Positions 1-5,700 of a stretch of DNA of 8,439 nucleotides are shown one piece after another (position 1 is the first letter of the stretch; each line of letters opens with the position of its first letter). The notes under the pieces were generated by a model. It worked only from the letters and a program-made list of their open reading frames with translations. It was not told where the DNA came from and did not search any database. Origin of the DNA: Limisphaerales bacterium (lineage in GTDB: Bacteria; Verrucomicrobiota; Verrucomicrobiia; Limisphaerales; UBA11358). The translations under genes and the position numbers were made by a program. The DNA lies in contig PKZR01000358.1 in NCBI GenBank assembly GCA_003133815.1, positions 1-8,439 of the forward strand. The letters run 5' to 3'.

Positions 1-1986
1 GGCGCGCAGGTTGAAAATCTCGCCGGCAACGGCGACGTGCATGAACTCGCCGCGCAATTCGACAATGACATCCGTCGGAGCTGGCCTCTGGCCGAGGTTG
101 GTTTTTGCGTGACGCTTTCCGGAAAAATCCTTTCGCCGCCGCCGAATGGCAGGCCCGAGGCGCAGATGTTCCGCCTGGACAACAGCGACTTTCTCGGAAA
201 TCTCGAGGCCGTCGAGGTTTATTGGAACGGCGTCAACACCAGCGGCAACAACAACGCTTCGAGTTTCACCCGCAATTCGTCCAGCCAGCCCTCTTTGGCG
301 ATCAACGGCAACGCCACAGAATCGTCTTTGGATTTCGGCGGTTCAACCTTGGGCCGTCTTAATCCGGCGGCGTCTCAAACAACGGTTGGCGGCGGCGTGC
401 CGGAACAAAAACAATCGCTGCAGACATTTGCATCAGCCGGCACAGCATCTGAATCTTTGCCGCAAGCCAGCATGAAACTTGCCGGTTCCACCGAGGGGAC
501 ACCGCAGCAGCGGAATGAATTTGCGTTTGCCAAGGAATCGGACGCGCCCGCGCCCGCCGCAGCCATGCCGCCGCCGGGAGCGGCTCCCAATAGCGCCGTC
601 AGCGGGCAAATTCAGGATAAAATCGTGTCTGACGACACGCAAAAAAAGGATGGCGCCACCCAGTTGCCGGCACAAAACATATTTAATTATAAAGCCGCGC
701 AGAACCGCGCCGTCAGCCCGCAAAGCCAGGCTTATCAAATCGTTGACAAATCCATGCCCCAAGGCGCAGCAGAAACCCGGCAAAACAATCTGTCCAAAGT
801 TGTTCCCGCCGAGGCCGAGTTTGCCCAGCTCATCGGCAATCAAACCGACGGAATGCTCGCGCGCTTTTTGCAAAACAAATTGAATCTCATGTTCTGGCAT
901 CGCTTGAGCACCCAGCCGGATTTGATCTTCGGCGCGAAATTGAATTTGAACCGCGTCGTGGACGGATTGCGCGGGCTTATGCAGCCCGATCCTGCACTAC
1001 AGGATGAGATTTGCATCGCGATTCTCGACGACAACGCCAAGCCCGTCGCATTTTCACGATCGAAATTTCAGTCCAGTTGGAAGCGTCCGTTTGTCGCCAC
1101 GGAAATCGGCGATGCGCTGCCGCATTGGGAGGTTGCCGCCTATCTGGCGGACCCCGCCGCGCTCACGCGGGCCGCATGCATTGCCAACATCACCATCGGC
1201 CTGCTTATCGCCGTGCTCGTGCTGGCCATCATCACCGGCAGCTGGCTCATTGTCAGCAATTTGAATTCCGAACTGACTCTCGCGCGGCAAAAAACGGATT
1301 TTGTCAGCAACGTATCGCATGAATTGAAAACGCCGATCACCTCGATCCGCATGTTTTCCGAACTGCTGGCCGAGGGCCGCGTCACGGATTCGACGAAACA
1401 ACGTTCCTACTTGAAAATCATCACGGCGGAAACGGCCCGGCTCACGCGGCTCATCAACAACGTCCTTGATTTCTCGCGCATGGAACGCGGCGAAAAGAAA
1501 TACAATTTCCAACCGTGCGATCTGACGGACATTGTGCACTCAACGGCGGAGACGTTCCGCCCGCATCTTGAGGCCAGCGGATTCAAGTTTGATTGCGAGC
1601 TGACGCCCGCATCCATCTCCGTTCGCGGCGATGCCGACGCACTTTCACAAATCATCGTCAATCTTCTGTCGAACGCGGAAAAGTATTCCAACGGCGGGAA
1701 GGAAATCACGTTGCAGCTGGCGCAAAAGCAATCGCCATTGCCGCACGCGGAAATAAGGATCCTGGACCGCGGTTCCGGCGTGCCCCGCGGCAGCGAGGAA
1801 AAAGTGTTTGAGAAATTTTATCGCGCACATGATTCGTTGAGCAGCGGCATCCAGGGTTCGGGGCTGGGATTGACGATTGCGCGCCAAATTGCACGGGCAC
1901 ATGGCGGCGATGTGGTCTGTGAACAGCGTGAAGGGGGAGGAAGCTGTTTCAGCCTTCGAATTCCCCTGACAGAAAAACCGGCATGA
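1..1986 (+). CDS. Sensor histidine kinase, 5' end outside window
   Basis: Inner-membrane two-component sensor kinase; it should autophosphorylate and pass phosphate to the regulator encoded next. The frame is open from base 1, so the GTG at 37 is probably not the true start; an N-terminal membrane helix would be expected further upstream. Residues below count from that GTG. An extracytoplasmic sensory region occupies residues 1-380, split by a low-complexity stretch (about 67-257). A membrane helix spans about 381-408. The HisKA H-box SHELKTPITS has the phosphoacceptor His428 (codon 1318-1320). The ATPase domain shows an N-box (NLLSNAEKY, key Asn546), G1 box DRGSG (Asp577), F-box EKVFEKFYRA (about 589-598) and G2 box GSGLGL (607-612). 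All catalytic motifs are intact, so it looks active. No HAMP domain is evident between membrane helix and H-box; the linker is only about 15-20 residues. The stop overlaps the next start as ATGA. The family call is secure; the signal sensed cannot be read from the sequence. Confidence 0.95.
   Translation, partial: GAQVENLAGNGDVHELAAQFDNDIRRSWPLAEVGFCVTLSGKILSPPPNGRPEAQMFRLDNSDFLGNLEAVEVYWNGVNTSGNNNASSFTRNSSSQPSLAINGNATESSLDFGGSTLGRLNPAASQTTVGGGVPEQKQSLQTFASAGTASESLPQASMKLAGSTEGTPQQRNEFAFAKESDAPAPAAAMPPPGAAPNSAVSGQIQDKIVSDDTQKKDGATQLPAQNIFNYKAAQNRAVSPQSQAYQIVDKSMPQGAAETRQNNLSKVVPAEAEFAQLIGNQTDGMLARFLQNKLNLMFWHRLSTQPDLIFGAKLNLNRVVDGLRGLMQPDPALQDEICIAILDDNAKPVAFSRSKFQSSWKRPFVATEIGDALPHWEVAAYLADPAALTRAACIANITIGLLIAVLVLAIITGSWLIVSNLNSELTLARQKTDFVSNVSHELKTPITSIRMFSELLAEGRVTDSTKQRSYLKIITAETARLTRLINNVLDFSRMERGEKKYNFQPCDLTDIVHSTAETFRPHLEASGFKFDCELTPASISVRGDADALSQIIVNLLSNAEKYSNGGKEITLQLAQKQSPLPHAEIRILDRGSGVPRGSEEKVFEKFYRAHDSLSSGIQGSGLGLTIARQIARAHGGDVVCEQREGGGSCFSLRIPLTEKPA
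235..807 (+). other. Low-complexity insert in the kinase sensor region
   Basis: About 191 codons encode a stretch dominated by Asn, Ser, Gln, Thr, Ala, Pro and Gly, with runs such as NTSGNNN and APAPAAAMPPPGAAP and little hydrophobic patterning. It is probably disordered. It sits between two parts that look folded: an upstream piece containing RSWPLAEVGFCVTLSG and a downstream piece (about 808-1170) with the look of a periplasmic sensor domain, ending in LPHWEVAAYLADP just before the membrane helix. The boundaries are my estimate from composition. The reading frame stays open throughout, so this is an in-frame insertion or linker and not a break in the gene. Confidence 0.6.
1177..1260 (+). 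other. Transmembrane helix of the histidine kinase
   Basis: The encoded stretch contains ITIGLLIAVLVLAIITGSWL, a clear single membrane-spanning helix. It separates the extracytoplasmic sensor from the cytoplasmic HisKA core, which begins within about 20 residues (LARQKTDFVSNVSHE). Only this C-terminal helix lies in the window. Confidence 0.85.
1983..1986 (+). promoter_or_regulatory. ATGA stop/start overlap, kinase to regulator
   Basis: The kinase TGA (1984-1986) shares bases with the regulator ATG (1983-1985). The preceding bases (GACAGAAAAACCGGC) contain no convincing ribosome binding site, so ribosomes terminating on the kinase probably re-initiate here. This supports co-expression in a fixed ratio. 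Confidence 0.75.
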
Positions 1987-2690
1987 AAACCAAAATTTTG
2001 ATCGTGGAAGACGACCCGCACATTTTGCTGGGGCTGGAAGAGGTTTTGAAAAGCGAGGGTTATGAAACCGCCTCGTGCAATCGTGGCGATGAAGCTGTTG
2101 CCGCGGCCGTCAAACTTCAGCCGACGCTCATTGTTTTAGATGTGATGCTTCCGGGTGCAAGCGGCTATGACATCTGCAAACAACTGCGTGCGAAGAAAAT
2201 CTCCACGCCAATTCTCATGCTCACCGCCAAAGGCCAGGAAATTGACAAAGTCATCGGCCTCGACCTCGGCGCGGACGATTATGTCACGAAGCCATTTGGT
2301 GTGCGCGAACTGCTTGCACGGATCCAGGCTTTGTTGCGACGGACCGGGAACGCCAGTGAAAAGAATTATTCCTGCGGACCGTTCAAAATCGGCTCCGCCA
2401 CGATCGATCCGAAAACATTTCAAATCAGGCGCGGAAAGATGGTCGAGGAACTTACGGCCAAGGAGTTGAAATTACTCCAGATTTTCCACGCACACGCCGG
2501 TGAAGTGTTGTCCCGCGATAAATTGCTGAACGAAATCTGGGGTTATAATTATTACGGGACAACGCGCACGCTGGACCAGGTGATTGTTCATCTTCGCAAG
2601 AAACTGGGCGACAACGAACCCAAACATCTGCTGACCATTCACGGCGTCGGTTACAAGCTCGCCGATGAAACAATTACAACCGCCCTATGA
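1983..2690 (+). CDS. OmpR/PhoB-family response regulator
   Basis: Cytoplasmic DNA-binding regulator, 235 residues, the usual length for this family. The N-terminal receiver (about 3-118) carries the acidic pocket Glu9-Asp10-Asp11, phosphoacceptor Asp53 in VLDVMLPG (codon 2139-2141), Thr81 in LMLTAKG and Lys103 in YVTKPFG, so every phosphorylation and switch residue is present. The C-terminal winged helix (about 130-230) shows LTAKELKLLQIF, the LSRDKLLNEIWGY segment, the recognition-helix region TRTLDQVIVHLRKKLGD and the terminal hairpin TIHGVGYKL. The ATG at 1983 overlaps the kinase stop (ATGA) and has no good Shine-Dalgarno sequence just upstream, which suggests translational coupling. It is the obvious cognate partner of the kinase. 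Its target genes are unknown; control of its own operon, including the macroglobulin, is an inference from position. Confidence 0.97.
   Translation: MKTKILIVEDDPHILLGLEEVLKSEGYETASCNRGDEAVAAAVKLQPTLIVLDVMLPGASGYDICKQLRAKKISTPILMLTAKGQEIDKVIGLDLGADDYVTKPFGVRELLARIQALLRRTGNASEKNYSCGPFKIGSATIDPKTFQIRRGKMVEELTAKELKLLQIFHAHAGEVLSRDKLLNEIWGYNYYGTTRTLDQVIVHLRKKLGDNEPKHLLTIHGVGYKLADETITTAL
2687..2690 (+). promoter_or_regulatory. ATGA stop/start overlap, regulator to macroglobulin
   Basis: The regulator TGA (2688-2690) overlaps the macroglobulin ATG (2687-2689). Upstream bases (AATTACAACCGCCCT) lack a purine-rich ribosome binding site. The start is supported by the signal peptide that follows immediately. 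Translational coupling of the trap protein to its neighbouring regulator is the simplest reading. Confidence 0.75.
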
Positions 2691-2791
2691 AAACATTTTT
2701 TCGAAGCTGCCTGGTGGATTTTGCCAAAATCCGAATTTTTGCAATTCTCCTTGCGACCACAGCCGTCTCCTCAAGCCAGCCGTCAGCCGCA
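2687..2791 (+). other. Sec signal peptide of the macroglobulin
   Basis: The first 35 residues show basic residues at 2, 6, 14 and 16, a hydrophobic core (IFAILLATTAV) and a small-residue cleavage site (PSAA before Asp36). There is no Cys at the expected mature +1 position, so signal peptidase I cleavage is predicted instead of lipidation. The n-region is rather long (about 16 residues). Confidence 0.75.
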
Positions 2792-5700
2792 GACTATGCC
2801 ACCAACAAAACCGTTGCGGAAAACTTTTACACCGAAGGTTCCTACGCCAAGTCCGGCGAAATTTACAGCAAGATGGATGTTTCATCGCTTTCGGAAGCAG
2901 ATGCGCGGTGGGTGGATTTTCGGATGGCCGACACGCAATGGCGCTCCGCCGCCGCTACTGACAATTCCGATCCGACCAGGCTGGACGAGGCGCGTGACAA
3001 TCTCGAAAAGCAAATCCGCGACCTGACCCGCGAAGAACAGCATGACCGCACCTGGGTCGAAGTTCAGGAATCGCTCGGCGACTTTTTTTGGACCCGCCGC
3101 AACAATTACAACTGGTATAATGACTGGAGCAGCGCGTGGCCCCATTATCAGGCCGCACTTGACTGGTGGGCGGGGCAAAGCGACCTGGAATTTGCGCGCG
3201 CCCATTATCTGAAAATCATCTGGCGCATGTCGCAAACGCCGAACGGCTCCGGGCCGGATTTTTACTGGGGCAATCGCGTTCCTCTTGAGTTTTTTGAAAA
3301 TGCGGCGAAGATCGCCCAGACCGACGAAGACAAGGCGCACGCACATTACCTGATTGCGATGACGTTGCGGGAACAGGGTGATTGGGCGCAACGCGTCCGT
3401 TTGCCCTCAGAATTTGAAGCCGCCATCAAAGCCGGCAAGAGAACGGATTGGTATGATGACGCCCTTTTTAATTACGCGCAGTGCATGGAACAAAACGGCC
3501 AGCCGACAATGGATAAAAATGGCAACTGGTCGTCGCAGCCGGATTATGTGAAGGCGCTGGAGCTGTACCGTCGCCTGATTGGAGAATTTCAGAAAGGCGA
3601 GTCGCGTTATTGGGATCAGGCGCAACAGGAAATGGAAAACATCACCGCGCCGCAGGTCAACGCAAGCGTGCAGAATATTTTCCTGCCCGGATCGGAAATC
3701 CAGTATTTCCTGGACTGGCGCAACGTGAAAAGAATCGAGTTCACGTTGTATCCGGCTGATTTGAACCGCGCCGTAAATTTCCCCGCCGAGGCACAGAATC
3801 AACAGGACTGGCTTCAATCCATTGATTTGAGCAGGCTGGAGAAAATAAAATCATGGACGCGCGACACGCACGATGCCGGAAATTATTCGCCAAGCAATGA
3901 AGTGGTCCGGCTCGATGAAAAATTGAAGCCAGGCGCCTATGTGCTTGAAGCCAAAGGCGGCGGCAAAAGTTCGCGCGAATTGATATTGGTCACCGACAAC
4001 GCGATGGTTTTGAAAAATTCCGGACGGCAGGCGCTTGTTTATTTTTGCAACGCCATTGACAGCGCGCCCGTAGCAAACGCCCCTGTGAAACTATGGGAAA
4101 GCTGGTGGGCCGACAATGAGTGGCATTCCCGCTCATTTGATGGAAGCACGGACACAAACGGCATTGCCGTTTTCAATTTGGAACGCAAGCCGGACAATAA
4201 CATGTCGCTATTTGCCAGCGCAGTTCGTGATGACCGTCAGGCGTTCAGCACCGGCAATAATTATTGGACGCGTGAAGATTCCGATGCCTGGCGCATTTAT
4301 GCCTTCACCGATCGTCCGGCATATCGTCCAAAGGAAACGGTTAATTGGAAATTCATCGCGCGGCGATACGACGGATCGGTTTATGCGACGCCCGGGGACG
4401 AGACTGTTGAATTTGAAATCAGCGATCCGCGAGGCACTAAGGTCAAGTCTGATAAAATCAAGTTAAACGAATTTGGAAGCGCATGGGGTTCGCTTGATTT
4501 GACCGACAAAATGCCTTTGGGCGAATACCGGGTGACATTTTGGGACGAAGGCCGCCACAACGAAATTGGCGGCGCGACATTGTTCAGGCTTGAAGAATAT
4601 AAGCTGCCGGAGTTCAAAGTGAACGTGCAGACGCCGGAGGAAAATGGAAAAAAGAAAACCTTTCGGCTTGGTGATACGGTCGAGGCCGCGATACAGGCTG
4701 ATTATTATTTTGGCGGGCCGGTGGCCAACGCCAATGTTGAAGTTCTCGTTCACCAAAAACCGTTCCAACATTTTTGGCATGAACCTCGCCCGTATCCGTG
4801 GTTTTACGATGACATGGACAATGGCAATTCACCTTACAGCCGCTGGCGAGGCTGGTATGGCGGCGATCAAATCATCACCAACGCCACGGTCAAAACCGAT
4901 GCGACGGGCAAAGCCACGATTACGTTTAACACGCCACAAAACGCCCGGCAGGACTACGAATACGACATCGAAGCGCGCGTGACAGATTCATCGCGCCGGG
5001 AAATCACCGGCACAGGCAACGTGCGCGTCACCTGCCAGCGTTATTATGTTTATGCAAATCCAGCGCACAATCTTTACCGTCCGCAGGACAAGGTGACGGT
5101 GAATTTCAAGGCTCTCGATGCGAATGACGAGCCTTTGCAAACTGAAGGAACCGTCAAAATCACGCGCGATTATTGGTATGAAATCTGGATTACGCCCGAC
5201 GGCCATGAAGTGAAGGGAGATGAATTACAGCGACTTCAAACTGAAAATAAAATCTGGCCACCCGCGCCGGCAAGGCCGGATCAAAAGGACTGGCGATTGA
5301 AATTTCGCGGCTACGAACATGACGACGTTCTTACGCAAGGTTTGAAAACCGACACGAACGGCGAGGCAGAGATATTTTTCACGCCGGAACGCGAAGGTTA
5401 TTATAAAGTGACATGGTCGGGCGAAGATGTTTTTACGAACCAGCCGCCTCAGTTGATCAATACCGACACAACAGTCTGGGTCGCGAAAAATTCCACGACA
5501 GAACTCGGCTACCGCACCGGCGGAGTGGAAATCATCGCGGACAAGGACACATTCCGCGTCGGCGGCACAGCACCGGTGATGCTGGTCACGCCGGAAACGG
5601 ATCGTTATGTCCTGTTCACCGTTGAAGGCCAGGATCTTTATCATTACCAGCTTGTTCATTTAGACGGCACGGTGAAGCTTGTGAACCTGGCCGTGGACGA

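Noticed and set aside
37..39. GTG at 37 as the true kinase start
   Set aside because: The frame is open upstream to base 1, and a sensor kinase with this layout should have an earlier N-terminal membrane helix; no ribosome binding site precedes the GTG.
433..900. Antisense open frame opposite the kinase sensor region
   Set aside because: No recognisable motif; it falls opposite the low-complexity stretch, where spurious open frames are expected.
2708..2710. Cys8 of the macroglobulin as a lipobox cysteine
   Set aside because: It precedes the hydrophobic core of the signal peptide (context RSCLVD), so it cannot be the lipidated residue.
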